The notes under the pieces are model-generated. The model did not search any database. It was not told where the DNA came from and was given only the letters and a program-made list of their open reading frames with translations. From Verrucomicrobiales bacterium (GTDB lineage Bacteria > Verrucomicrobiota > Verrucomicrobiia > Verrucomicrobiales > DEV007): a stretch of DNA of 64,000 bases. The stretch spans positions 1 to 64,000 of the forward strand of contig DUBC01000016.1 of assembly GCA_012960505.1 (NCBI GenBank), in the 5' to 3' direction. Both the position numbers and the translations under genes were made by a program. Shown here piece after piece: positions 53,886 through 62,641 of this stretch; position 1 is the stretch's first letter; every line of letters starts with the position of its first letter.

Positions 53886-55115
53886 TCAAGATTTTTCCCT
53901 GAGCTCAACGTTCAGGCGGTAGTATTTTGTTTTATCGCTTAAGTTTGTGGAAATTGTGATTTCCTGACCGTTCCCAATAATGTTTTGATGTCCCTGCACT
54001 GGTGTCCAGGAACTTTTGGAAATATCACTGGATTCCTCGAGACTGTAGGCACGTTCTAATCCGATGTAACCTTTGCCGGCTGCGGGCTCTGTCTGAAATG
54101 AGACTTCGAGCTTAGAGTTTTGTAACCTTAGTGTAGTTTCTGAATCTATACTTTGTTTGATTGGTGAATTACCTAAGATGTATTCAATTTCGTTCGTTAA
54201 CCCATCATCGTCTGCATCTTTATCTGGTGCTGTCAGTTCAGGATTAATGTTAACAGCTCCAAAAGTCTCTGATGCCCAGCTATCGTAGTCGTCCAATACT
54301 TCTAAATTGGCTGTCTTTGAATCAATGAATCCTGAGTCGTTGGAAATTCTCACCCAGTAACTGGTATCTTCATCCAGTGGTCCAATTATCAGCGATTCGA
54401 TGTTCGCACCAGAAATTGGCGCTGAGGTATCACCCGAATTACCTTTGTACCATTGATATTTGAGTCCGTTTCCGGTGGCGATGACTTGAAGGGTTTCTTC
54501 TCTGACTGAAGTGGTAATGAGGCTCAGAGGATGAGTAGAAATCGCGGGAGATTGTGTGTCAGGAGCTATCTCTATCATAAAAGTTTTTGTGAAGTACTTT
54601 GAACCGCTGTTGTTGGCTTCCTTGTAGGCCCGGATCATTATTCTGTAATTACCTGATTCGGTTGGGATTCCGGTGATGCCGTCCGTGTTGCTGTTGGTTG
54701 AGTTAAGATGGTTGAGACCCGGAGGAAGTTCTCCGATGACGGCCCAACTCCTTGCTTGGTGTGGAGCTCCCGTTATTTGGTAGACTAGATTCAATAGTTC
54801 ACCTGCCTTGGCTGGTACCGTTGATGATCCGGCAGAAGGGGCAATCTGTGTGATTTGCGTTGCACCGCTAACGGCATCAAAGGCGCCTAACCCAGCAACA
54901 TTTACAGCGGTCCACTTAATGACTTTAGTTAATGCGGCAGAGCTTAGGTGCCTCGCTTCAAATAAAATAAATTGCGATGCAGTACCTTTATTTAAAACTA
55001 ATGTTGCCAGACCCGCCTTTGAAAAGACGGATCCATATTTGTGTATTAAAATGGATCGACTCATTTTCACAAAAGCTAGTTCTGATCTAGTTGCATCCGC
55101 ATCCCCCGCCACCAA
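53886..55115 (-). CDS. Ig-like multidomain protein with an ApbE flavinylation motif
   Basis: The 409-residue ORF begins at TTG 55115, overlapping the DUF4266 gene by 29 nt; an ATG at 55064 is an alternative. The motif DAVSGATQIT at residues 80-89 fits the ApbE target consensus Dxx(S/T)GA(T/S)xx(T/S), with Thr86 the predicted FMN attachment residue. The upstream stretch with KVIKWTAVN vaguely recalls DUF2271. It continues with a putative Ig domain (about 105-205), a second Ig-like domain (about 215-290, QWYKGNSGDTSAP), a D-x-DxDDDG calcium-binding element near 310, and a C-terminal beta domain ending YYRLNVEL. No signal peptide is visible, which is odd for Ig domains. I read it as the ApbE substrate of this operon. 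Confidence 0.65.
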   Translation of the reverse strand: MVAGDADATRSELAFVKMSRSILIHKYGSVFSKAGLATLVLNKGTASQFILFEARHLSSAALTKVIKWTAVNVAGLGAFDAVSGATQITQIAPSAGSSTVPAKAGELLNLVYQITGAPHQARSWAVIGELPPGLNHLNSTNSNTDGITGIPTESGNYRIMIRAYKEANNSGSKYFTKTFMIEIAPDTQSPAISTHPLSLITTSVREETLQVIATGNGLKYQWYKGNSGDTSAPISGANIESLIIGPLDEDTSYWVRISNDSGFIDSKTANLEVLDDYDSWASETFGAVNINPELTAPDKDADDDGLTNEIEYILGNSPIKQSIDSETTLRLQNSKLEVSFQTEPAAGKGYIGLERAYSLEESSDISKSSWTPVQGHQNIIGNGQEITISTNLSDKTKYYRLNVELREKS

Positions 55116-55323
55116 TTAATCCACCTCCAAAGCTTCCTTCTCTTGAGAAGTATCCATGCTCGGTCATTGTAGTGATCAGAGCATGCAGTTCACCAGACAT
55201 GCCTAATTCTGATAAGTTGCCACGATCATAGGGCTGTACCCGGACAAGATTTTGCGAACAATTGCACAAACAAATCATAGAAAAAATCAGTAGGGCAAAG
55301 AATTTGAGGGATTTCATGAACAA
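55087..55323 (-). CDS. DUF4266 lipoprotein
   Basis: The 78-residue product starts with a lipoprotein signal (KSLKFFALLIFSMICLCNC). The mature peptide has VRVQPYDRGNLSELGMSGE and ends with HGYFSREGSFGGGLIGGGGCGCN, the Gly/Cys-rich terminus characteristic of DUF4266. An ATG two codons in (55317) may be the actual start. The two C-terminal cysteines could bind metal or form a disulfide. It leads the operon with the flavinylation-motif protein, DUF3570 and ApbE. Confidence 0.85.
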   Translation of the reverse strand: MFMKSLKFFALLIFSMICLCNCSQNLVRVQPYDRGNLSELGMSGELHALITTMTEHGYFSREGSFGGGLIGGGGCGCN

Positions 55324-55521
55324 AAATGTATTTTATTGGACAATGTAAACCATATTGAAGGCTTCTTCGGATTCAATGAGAATCAATTAAGTGTATACGA
55401 TGAAACATTGATTTTAGTTCTTAATACATGGAAATTAAGTTCAAGATTGCAAGTATTTCATTTTAATCTGTATTCGAATCTATGAGGAGTGTGTATTTTT
55501 ATTTAGTCGAAAATTATTATC

Positions 55522-57099
55522 ATGATGGGATTTAATCAGCGAATTATTGATTTCCACTGGATTTCAATTTTTCTCTTTGTTTACTTATTTTCTTCTGCCT
55601 CTGCTCAGGAGTCTGTTAAAAATAGTCAGTACGCGTCTGCTACACTTGTGATCTACAATCAGAATGTGGCCGATTCTCGGAAATTGGCTGCGTATTATGC
55701 CGGCAAGAGAAATATTCCGTTTGAGAATTTAATTGGGATGAAGTGTTCGACCGAGGAAATCATTACTCGGTCCGAATATAAAAAGACGATTCTGGCACCA
55801 CTCCGCAAACAATTTGATGCCAATGGTTGGTGGGAAAGAAAAAAAGATGCCCAAGGAAAACTGCGAGCCGTTCATACAAAAATGAAGTTTGCAGCAATTA
55901 TGTTTGGGATGCCTCTTAAGGTGGAAAGTTCCGTATCGGAGGATTCAAAGCAAAAGTCTTCAACTAATCTTGGGCCGGAAAACAATGATGCTGCTAGTAT
56001 TGATTCTGAGATTGCCTGCTTGAGCATGGATTTGACGAAGCTTAGTGGAGCAGCAGGTAATCCTTACTTCAGGTCAACTGATAGGGGAGGAACCCCAGAC
56101 ATCCTTCTGACTTCTAGGATTGACGGGCCCAATTACGCCACAGCTAAACGGCTCATAGATGACGCCATAGCTGTTGAAGGATCTGGATTGTGGGGCATGG
56201 CTCTAATCGACATTGCTAATTTGGCTAAAGAGAAGGGAGCAGCCTATAAGATTGGTGATGATTGGCTTGAGACTTGCAGTGGATTTTATAGGAAGGCGGG
56301 CATTCCTACATTAGTTGATCGGTTTTCTACCCGTGTTCCAAAAGGTTATCCACTTGGCAAAGATATTATTTTATATTTTGGGTGGTACACGCAGAATGCA
56401 CAGGGACCGTTCATTGATCAGAACTTTCAATTTAAAAGAGGGGCAGTAGCAGCACACATCCATTCATATTCTGCCAGTACACTTCGCACGACCCTAAAGA
56501 ACTGGTCAGGACCATTACTTTCTCGCGGAGCATGCGCCGTTCTGGGAAATGTTTATGAGCCTTTTTTGCAGATGTCTACGCACCTTGACCTGTTTAATGC
56601 ACGTTTTTTGGCTGGTTTTACCTTTGCGGAGGCAAGCTGGATAGCGACTCCGGTATTTTCGTGGATGCAGGTGATGATCGGAGATCCTCTATACCAACCC
56701 TTCATCATTAAGAGCGAAATAGAAGCCGGTCAGGACGATGATTTCAAAGCATTCCGTATTGCTGTTTTAAGGTGGGCATCTAAACCGAAGCAATTGATCT
56801 CTAATTTAGATAAAGCTGCAGCTTCACTAAAGAGCGGGAAAATTTTGGAGTCTACTGGCCTCTATATGATGTCTGAAAAAAAATATAAAGATGCGGATGA
56901 GGTTTTCAAAAGGGCCGCAGCTTTATATGCCAATTCCGAAGATCAATTGAGGATCCAGCTGCTTCGTGCTCAAGGCAAGTTAGCAGGAGGAGACAAAGGA
57001 TCGGCTTTGGAAATTTTATCCAATTCTTTATCTGATTTTAAAGGGAGTCCAGGAATTGAAGCGGTAACATCAATTGCCGATCAAATAAGAAAGGAATGA
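55522..57099 (+). CDS. TIGR03790 family secreted protein
   Basis: The 525-residue product has a signal peptide (ending SSASAQ). It opens YASATLVIYNQNVADSRKLAAYYAGKRNIPFENLIGMKC, the hallmark of TIGR03790, a family of unknown function found in Verrucomicrobia, Planctomycetes and Myxococcota. Other family segments include FAAIMFGMPLKVE, DILLTSRIDGPNYATAKRLIDDAI, YFGWYTQNAQGPF and GPLLSRGACAVLGNVYEPFLQMSTHLDLFNARFLAGFTFAEASW. The last ~100 residues form TPR-like helices. It is divergent from the DUF4266 operon across 198 nt. Confidence 0.85.
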   Translation: MMGFNQRIIDFHWISIFLFVYLFSSASAQESVKNSQYASATLVIYNQNVADSRKLAAYYAGKRNIPFENLIGMKCSTEEIITRSEYKKTILAPLRKQFDANGWWERKKDAQGKLRAVHTKMKFAAIMFGMPLKVESSVSEDSKQKSSTNLGPENNDAASIDSEIACLSMDLTKLSGAAGNPYFRSTDRGGTPDILLTSRIDGPNYATAKRLIDDAIAVEGSGLWGMALIDIANLAKEKGAAYKIGDDWLETCSGFYRKAGIPTLVDRFSTRVPKGYPLGKDIILYFGWYTQNAQGPFIDQNFQFKRGAVAAHIHSYSASTLRTTLKNWSGPLLSRGACAVLGNVYEPFLQMSTHLDLFNARFLAGFTFAEASWIATPVFSWMQVMIGDPLYQPFIIKSEIEAGQDDDFKAFRIAVLRWASKPKQLISNLDKAAASLKSGKILESTGLYMMSEKKYKDADEVFKRAAALYANSEDQLRIQLLRAQGKLAGGDKGSALEILSNSLSDFKGSPGIEAVTSIADQIRKE

Positions 57100-57157
57100 A
57101 AAACAGGCAAGTAATTACTCGGAACTTATTGGCCGAGGAAATTTCTTAAAGATCAAA

Positions 57158-57505
57158 TTATGATGCAATTGTTTCTGTGCTCGGCTGAGCATCCTCTGAC
57201 TCTTGTATGTGAGGTAAAACGGTAGCAACACGCTCTTTCATTTCTTTGCCGGGCTTGAACTTAACTATTGCCCTTGGTGGTATGATGACATCGGTGCCTG
57301 GCTTGTTTGGATTGCGTCCAATTTTTTGTTTTGTTTCCTTTACCTGAAATGAACCAAAATTTCTTAATACCACTTCGTCTCCAGCTGCGAGCGTTTGTGT
57401 AATCGTATCTAATGTTTTTTGAATAACACCAAAAACCTGTTGCTGGGTCATTCCTGTTTCATTACTGATCTTTATTACGAGGTCACGCTTGGTGGCTGTT
57501 TTCAT
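57158..57505 (-). CDS. HU/IHF family DNA-binding protein
   Basis: The 115-residue product has the HU fold: TKRDLVIKISNETGMTQQQVFGVIQKTLDTITQTLAAGDEVVLRNFGSFQVKETKQKIGRNPNKPGTDVIIPPRAIVKFKPGKEMKERV, with the DNA-inserting loop GRNPNKPG. An acidic C-terminal extension (QESEDAQPSTETIAS) goes beyond the usual ~95 residues. It bends DNA and compacts the nucleoid. It is monocistronic as far as visible. Confidence 0.95.
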   Translation of the reverse strand: MKTATKRDLVIKISNETGMTQQQVFGVIQKTLDTITQTLAAGDEVVLRNFGSFQVKETKQKIGRNPNKPGTDVIIPPRAIVKFKPGKEMKERVATVLPHIQESEDAQPSTETIAS

Positions 57506-57691
57506 TAAATTATTTAAGTGATTTATTCCCCAATTAGTATCAGGATATTTAATTTATTCTTCCAAATTACTCAAAAATCTAGGATAATGAGGAGGCAGAA
57601 ACAAATAGCGATTTGAACTGATTTGGCAACGGAAAAATGATGCTCATTTACACTTTAATGTTATTGTAATGTTAATGCAGTCTAAATGCCC

Positions 57692-58603
57692 TTATAACCA
57701 ATTTTGAGCTGTTTTAAAATGAGTCTTTGATACTTCCTGAAGAATTTGAGTGCCATGCTGGGCAACCAATTTTTCTCCGGCTTCCTGGACCTTATTTGAT
57801 GCTCCTTTTGGGATCGGGAAACCGAACTGTTCGGTTGCCTTGTCAATCCATGTTACAAATGCATCACGGGCTAATATAGAGGCAGTTGCGACTGCTGTAT
57901 CTGATTCTGCCTTAGTCCGTTGCTGAATTTTAATGTTTTTCCCCCGCTCGCCCAGTGATGATGTGAGGACCGAGGATCTGGCAAATTGATCGCTTAGTGC
58001 TCTGTTGCAATCAGGACGTTTTTCACAAAGTCTCTCTATACATGTAGCATGCCCCCAAGCCAGTAGTTTATTCAGGTTTCCAATTTTACTGTAAAGCTCA
58101 TTATATTTCTTTGGGCCGATTATAATGATTTCATGTTCGATCCCTGGGCTATCGCGAATGATTTTTGATAGTTTTTTAATTTTAGCATCAGTTATTTTTT
58201 TTGAGTCCGCTATCCCCTCATCAAGAAGTGAACGGGTTAGATTTTTATCGGTATAAGCGCCCGCTATAACTAAAGGCCCAAAAAAATCTCCTTTACCACT
58301 CTCATCAATTCCAAAATGAGGCTCAAACATTTCTGGGTTAAGTTCTTCTTCGTAACCTAGCTTGGCTTCGCCAAGTATTCTGGGCTCAAGAGTGAAACGA
58401 ACGAATTCTTCAGTTTTTTTGCCTTGTATTAATACTTTCGGCCCTTTTTGATAAACACTAATGTTTAGGTGATCCTTGCTCGCAGAGAAAATCGTATATT
58501 CTTTTGTTTTGAATTCGAAATTTTCATGTTCCAAGATTTCACGCAATTCGTTAACTTGGTCCAAATTTAATGGATGAGTGTATGAATTGATTGGTTTTGC
58601 CAC
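57692..58603 (-). CDS. rnhC: Ribonuclease HIII
   Basis: The 303-residue product carries the N-terminal TBP-like domain that separates HIII from HII (residues about 1-90) followed by the RNase H2-type core. The catalytic D100-E101 pair is in GIDESGKGDFFGPLVIAGA, and other acids are in DSKKITDAKI and ESDTAVATASILARD. It removes RNA from RNA-DNA hybrids in the cytosol. It lies only 25 nt from the divergent mutY start. Confidence 0.92.
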   Translation of the reverse strand: MAKPINSYTHPLNLDQVNELREILEHENFEFKTKEYTIFSASKDHLNISVYQKGPKVLIQGKKTEEFVRFTLEPRILGEAKLGYEEELNPEMFEPHFGIDESGKGDFFGPLVIAGAYTDKNLTRSLLDEGIADSKKITDAKIKKLSKIIRDSPGIEHEIIIIGPKKYNELYSKIGNLNKLLAWGHATCIERLCEKRPDCNRALSDQFARSSVLTSSLGERGKNIKIQQRTKAESDTAVATASILARDAFVTWIDKATEQFGFPIPKGASNKVQEAGEKLVAQHGTQILQEVSKTHFKTAQNWL

Positions 58604-58628
58604 TCAATGATTTAAACACAAGCTGGAC

Positions 58629-59660
58629 ATGGCACAACAGTTGAAAGCTCTAAAATGTGAAGATCCGCTCCCTCTGAATCAGTCAGAGCGATTAAATAGT
58701 GCTCTTATAAGTTGGTTTGAGGAGTTTGGTAAGAATTATCCTTGGCGTTCGACCAATGATCCTTATGAGATCCTAGTCTCTGAGATGATGTTGCAACAAA
58801 CGCAGGTCTCGACGGTCCTGGAGCGAGGTTATTATAGGAAGTGGTTAGAACGGTTCCCGGATTTCAAAGCGCTATCTTCTGCTGCGGAAGAGGAAGTGCT
58901 TAGGGCCTGGGAAGGACTAGGTTATTATTCCAGAGCGAGGAACCTTCATAAGATAGCGATTGCGGTGATGAAAGATTTTGAGGGAGTTTTCCCGTCTGAT
59001 CTTAGCCTAATTGAGGGTCTTCCTGGTATTGGACAATATACAGCGGGTGCAGTAGCAAGTTTTGCGTTTAATGCAGCAGTCCCTGCAGTAGATGCGAATA
59101 TCGCTCGTGTCCTTGCTAGGCTCTTTGAATTTACAGAAAGAATTGATACGAGCGGTGGTCAAAAGCAGCTCTGGAAATGGGCAAGCGGGCTGGTGCCTCA
59201 GTCTGGGGCAAGGTCGTGGAATTCTGCGCTCATGGAACTTGGGCAAACACTATGTAAAGCAAAGTCGGTTCAATGTCAGGAATGTCCTGCTGTTTCATGG
59301 TGTCTGAGCGAGAATCCTTTGGAATTACCTGTAAAAAAATCGAGACCTGAAATTACTGAGATACAAGAGTATGTCGTTTTTGCTTTTGAAGGGAAGAGGG
59401 TATTACTTGAAAAAGAGACAGGCAGACGAAGAAAAGGAATGTGGAAGTTGCCGGAAAGGGCAGCAGAATCATTGAGTGGGTTGAACTTACTTACTGTTCA
59501 AAAATACGGTATAACTCGTTACCGGGTCACAATGAATGTTTACGAGGCAAAAAAAGAAAGTGCTCTCGAAAATGAGCAATGGTTCAGCATCGAAGAAGTA
59601 GAGAATCTGCCAATGCCAAGTCCTTACCGGCGAGTATTACAAAAGATAATTAAAGTATGA
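58629..59660 (+). CDS. mutY: A/G-specific adenine DNA glycosylase
   Basis: The 343-residue product removes adenine mispaired with 8-oxoguanine. It shows the HhH-GPD core (MMLQQTQVSTVLERGYYRKW, EGLGYYSRARNLHKIA, GLPGIGQYTAGAVASFAF), the catalytic Asp in AVDANIARVLARLF, the iron-sulfur ligands C-x6-C-x2-C-x5-C near residues 212-228 (CKAKSVQCQECPAVSWC), and a C-terminal NUDIX-like domain (about 240-343) with RRKGMWKLPER. It is divergent from rnhC. Confidence 0.95.
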   Translation: MAQQLKALKCEDPLPLNQSERLNSALISWFEEFGKNYPWRSTNDPYEILVSEMMLQQTQVSTVLERGYYRKWLERFPDFKALSSAAEEEVLRAWEGLGYYSRARNLHKIAIAVMKDFEGVFPSDLSLIEGLPGIGQYTAGAVASFAFNAAVPAVDANIARVLARLFEFTERIDTSGGQKQLWKWASGLVPQSGARSWNSALMELGQTLCKAKSVQCQECPAVSWCLSENPLELPVKKSRPEITEIQEYVVFAFEGKRVLLEKETGRRRKGMWKLPERAAESLSGLNLLTVQKYGITRYRVTMNVYEAKKESALENEQWFSIEEVENLPMPSPYRRVLQKIIKV

Positions 59661-59673
59661 GTCTTTTTGTTTT

Positions 59674-60297
59674 TTAGAAGGGCCAATCGATTTCCGTTTC
59701 TTCATGTAGGATATCAAGAATGATCGGAGGATTGATGATGTCTTCTAGAACTGCCCGATTCGTGATGCTCGCCGTGTCCCTCTCGGCGTTAATGTGATTT
59801 AATATAATTCCCATCAGTTCGAGCCCCATGCTCCGCACCGCGTTTGCTGTGAGAATCGTTTGGTTCAGTGCTCCTAACTTATTATTAACTACGATTAGGA
59901 CAGGATCTCCAAGATCTGCTGCCAGATCTCCCATTGAATATTCTGAGTCTATCGGTACTGCCCAACCGCCTGCGCCTTCGGTGAGTACATTGTTGTAGGA
60001 TTTTGTAAGTTCGAGGTGCGTGGATTTAATTTTATTAATATCGATAGTAATTCCTTCAATGGATGCTGCTGCCATCGGAGCGACTGGCGTTTTGAGAAAG
60101 ATTGGATTAACGGTGTCTACTGATGTAGGTGAAGGGTTACTAGCGCTGCTGATAATTTCAGCATCTTCACGGTTGCCGCAGGCAATAGGTTTGAATCCGA
60201 CAGCAGATTGTCCTGTACGGGTGAGAGCAGATAGCAACAATTTAGTGATATAGGTCTTGCCCACACCAGTATCTGTTCCAGTGATAAAGAGATTCAC
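59674..60297 (-). CDS. bioD: Dethiobiotin synthase
   Basis: The 207-residue product closes the ureido ring of dethiobiotin using ATP and CO2. P-loop GTDTGVGKTY is at residues 7-16; FKPIACGNREDAEII, VNPIFLKTPVAPMAAA, LTEGAGGWAVPID and IVVNNKLGALNQTILTANAV are typical. No other bio genes are next to it. Its start overlaps the glmM stop by 4 nt (ATGA), so it is the distal gene of a folP-cdaA-glmM-bioD run. Confidence 0.94.
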   Translation of the reverse strand: MNLFITGTDTGVGKTYITKLLLSALTRTGQSAVGFKPIACGNREDAEIISSASNPSPTSVDTVNPIFLKTPVAPMAAASIEGITIDINKIKSTHLELTKSYNNVLTEGAGGWAVPIDSEYSMGDLAADLGDPVLIVVNNKLGALNQTILTANAVRSMGLELMGIILNHINAERDTASITNRAVLEDIINPPIILDILHEETEIDWPF

Positions 60298-61676
60298 GAC
60301 CCGATTTCGTTATGTATGGATTCTGCAATTTTTGTTGCCTGAGAAATCACATATTCTTCATTCTTTCCCTCTACTAGGATTCTGATTTTTGGTTCAGTTC
60401 CCGAATACCTTATAAGGACCCTTCCTTGCTCACCCAACTTAGCTTGAGTTTCCTCTATCAAATCATTTGCTTTTAATTCTTCAATTTGTGTCTTTTTGGA
60501 AACAGAAAGGTTCACGAGTTTTTGAGGGAACTTATTGATTACTTTTCTTAGTTCAGATAATGGTTTTTCTGTTTGTAATACCACTTTCATAGCAGCCAAC
60601 GCGGCAATGATCCCGTCACCCGTTGTATTATGGTTTCGATAGATGATGTGGCCGCTCGGCTCTCCTCCAAAGTTGGATCCTATGCTGCGCATTTTTTCCA
60701 TTACATTGCGGTCACCGATTTCGGCTCTTTCTAATGTTCCTTTGTGATCTTTAATGCATTCATCAAGGCCATAATTGCTCATTTTTGTTCCTACTACCGT
60801 ATTTGCTGATAGCTCATTTCTTGTTAGCATATGGCATCCAATAATTGCCATGAGCTCATCACCGTCGATTGGGTCCGCGTTCTCATCGCACATCAATATT
60901 CTATCGGCATCTCCGTCATGGGAAATGCCGATGAACGATTGGTCCTCTTTTGTTAAGTTTGAAAGAACCTCGGGATGAGTGCATCCGCAGTCCAAATTAA
61001 TGTTATCTCCATCAGGTGCATTGAAATGACAGACTAGATTCGCCCCTAGGCTTTCAAGAATTCTCTGGCTCGTTTTGTATGATGCTCCGTTTGCTGCGTC
61101 CAGAGTAATGCGCATTCCCGAGAGTGGGTTATCTGAAGTTTCTTTGATAAATAATTCAGTTATTCTTGAAACGTAGGACTCAACAGCATCTACCAATGGA
61201 GTCGTCCTGCCTATTTTTTCTCCTGTGACACGTGCAGCCATTAGTTGCTCCGAGAGTATTTTTCGTTCGAGTCTTTCTTCCTGTTCTAATGAGAGTTTGT
61301 ATCCGTCATTAAAAAAGAACTTGATCCCGTTATCGGGTGGCGCGTTGTGAGAGGCTGATATAACGACACCCAGATCTGCGTTCATCTCTTTAACCAACAG
61401 TGCAACTGCAGGTGTTGGAATTACCCCTCCAGTTTTCACATCGATGCCGGCAGAGTTTAGTCCCGCAGATAAGGCGGATTCCAACATGTCTCCGCTCCGG
61501 CGCGTATCTTTTCCAATGATAGCAACTGGTCTTTGGTCGTTTTTATTATCATGGCAAAGAATCAGTTCTTCTGCTGCGATTTGACCGAGTCGGAGCGCTG
61601 TCTCTGGTGTTAAATGTCCCTCGTTAGCGACACCTCTAATACCATCAGTTCCGAAAAATTTATTTTTTTTAGCCAT
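60294..61676 (-). CDS. glmM: Phosphoglucosamine mutase
   Basis: The 460-residue product interconverts glucosamine-6-P and glucosamine-1-P for UDP-GlcNAc synthesis. FFGTDGIRGVANEGHLTPE opens the protein; the active-site serine is in VISASHN at about residues 105-111; SHDGDADRILMCDENADPIDGDELM is the metal-binding loop; GGEPSGHIIYRNHNTTGDGIIAAL binds sugar; VLIRYSGTEPKIRILVEG is the phosphate loop. It lies 70 nt after cdaA, a widely conserved neighbourhood. Confidence 0.97.
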   Translation of the reverse strand: MAKKNKFFGTDGIRGVANEGHLTPETALRLGQIAAEELILCHDNKNDQRPVAIIGKDTRRSGDMLESALSAGLNSAGIDVKTGGVIPTPAVALLVKEMNADLGVVISASHNAPPDNGIKFFFNDGYKLSLEQEERLERKILSEQLMAARVTGEKIGRTTPLVDAVESYVSRITELFIKETSDNPLSGMRITLDAANGASYKTSQRILESLGANLVCHFNAPDGDNINLDCGCTHPEVLSNLTKEDQSFIGISHDGDADRILMCDENADPIDGDELMAIIGCHMLTRNELSANTVVGTKMSNYGLDECIKDHKGTLERAEIGDRNVMEKMRSIGSNFGGEPSGHIIYRNHNTTGDGIIAALAAMKVVLQTEKPLSELRKVINKFPQKLVNLSVSKKTQIEELKANDLIEETQAKLGEQGRVLIRYSGTEPKIRILVEGKNEEYVISQATKIAESIHNEIGS

Positions 61677-61746
61677 CTAATAAAAAATGGGTATGAGTTT
61701 TTTGATTGGTTGTTTCAGAAAAGAAAAATGATCAAATGAAGGTATT

Positions 61747-62592
61747 CTATTCTTCGGCTGAGGAGCTTGATATGGATTTTGGTTTGGGGGGATCTGAAGC
61801 AGTTGCTGAAAGTTTTTTATCATTATTTTCTGCCATCTCAACCTCTAATAGATCCAAGAGGCGCTGACTAAATGTCTCCAGATCAAGATCATGTTCAAGT
61901 TCTCCAGAATGAGCGATTGATACTCCTCCATTCTCTTCTGAAACAATTACAGCAATTGCATCAGATTCTTCGGTGATTCCAATTCCCGCTCGATGTCTTA
62001 ACCCGATGCTCCGATCTGAAATTTCTCTTTGACTAACAGGGAACAGACAACCTGCTCCTATCACTTTCCCTTCCCTTAATATGATTCCGCCATCATGTAG
62101 TTCCGTTTTTGGGCTGAATATTGTTAGTATAAGTTCCGAGGAGAATTGCGCATCAAGGAAAATGCCTGTTTCTAAGTGAGGTTTGAGCTCAATCCTTCGC
62201 TCGATTGCAAACAATGCTCCATACCTTTTAGCTCCTAGCTGTCTGATAGTCTCGGTCAGACTGTCCAGGAATTCTTTATTTTTCCCTTCAGAGAAGAAGA
62301 AGAAGCTTCGGCTGCCTAGTTCTGCTAATTTTCTGCGCAGTTCTGGTTGAAAGACGACAATCATGGACATTGTAAAAAAGAAAGTGCCCACTAAAACAAA
62401 CAAAGGAATTAACTTTAAGTGTAAAAATACTGAGGTTCCTGTAATAATTATCAGCAAAAAACTCAAGACAACAAAGAAACGGTTCCACTTCTGTGATCCG
62501 TGCCGACGCAGAATGAAATACATTATCGCAATGATAATGATCAGTTCGACAACGATCCTCCAATTCTCGGATATATTTTTTAAGATCTCCAC
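61747..62592 (-). CDS. cdaA: Diadenylate cyclase, CdaA type
   Basis: The 281-residue product has three N-terminal membrane helices (about 14-80) and a cytosolic DAC (DisA_N) domain that makes cyclic di-AMP from two ATP. Key motifs are HDGG at residues 166-169, where most CdaA proteins have DGA, and RHR at 199-201 in GLRHRAGIGITEESDAIAVIVSEENGGVSI. The Ser-rich tail is extra. No cdaR regulator gene is adjacent; cdaA lies between folP and glmM. Confidence 0.92.
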   Translation of the reverse strand: MEILKNISENWRIVVELIIIIAIMYFILRRHGSQKWNRFFVVLSFLLIIITGTSVFLHLKLIPLFVLVGTFFFTMSMIVVFQPELRRKLAELGSRSFFFFSEGKNKEFLDSLTETIRQLGAKRYGALFAIERRIELKPHLETGIFLDAQFSSELILTIFSPKTELHDGGIILREGKVIGAGCLFPVSQREISDRSIGLRHRAGIGITEESDAIAVIVSEENGGVSIAHSGELEHDLDLETFSQRLLDLLEVEMAENNDKKLSATASDPPKPKSISSSSAEE

Positions 62593-62641
62593 GTAATTGT
62601 AATATTATATATCAAGAAATGATGCGTTGCACGGAGATCGA

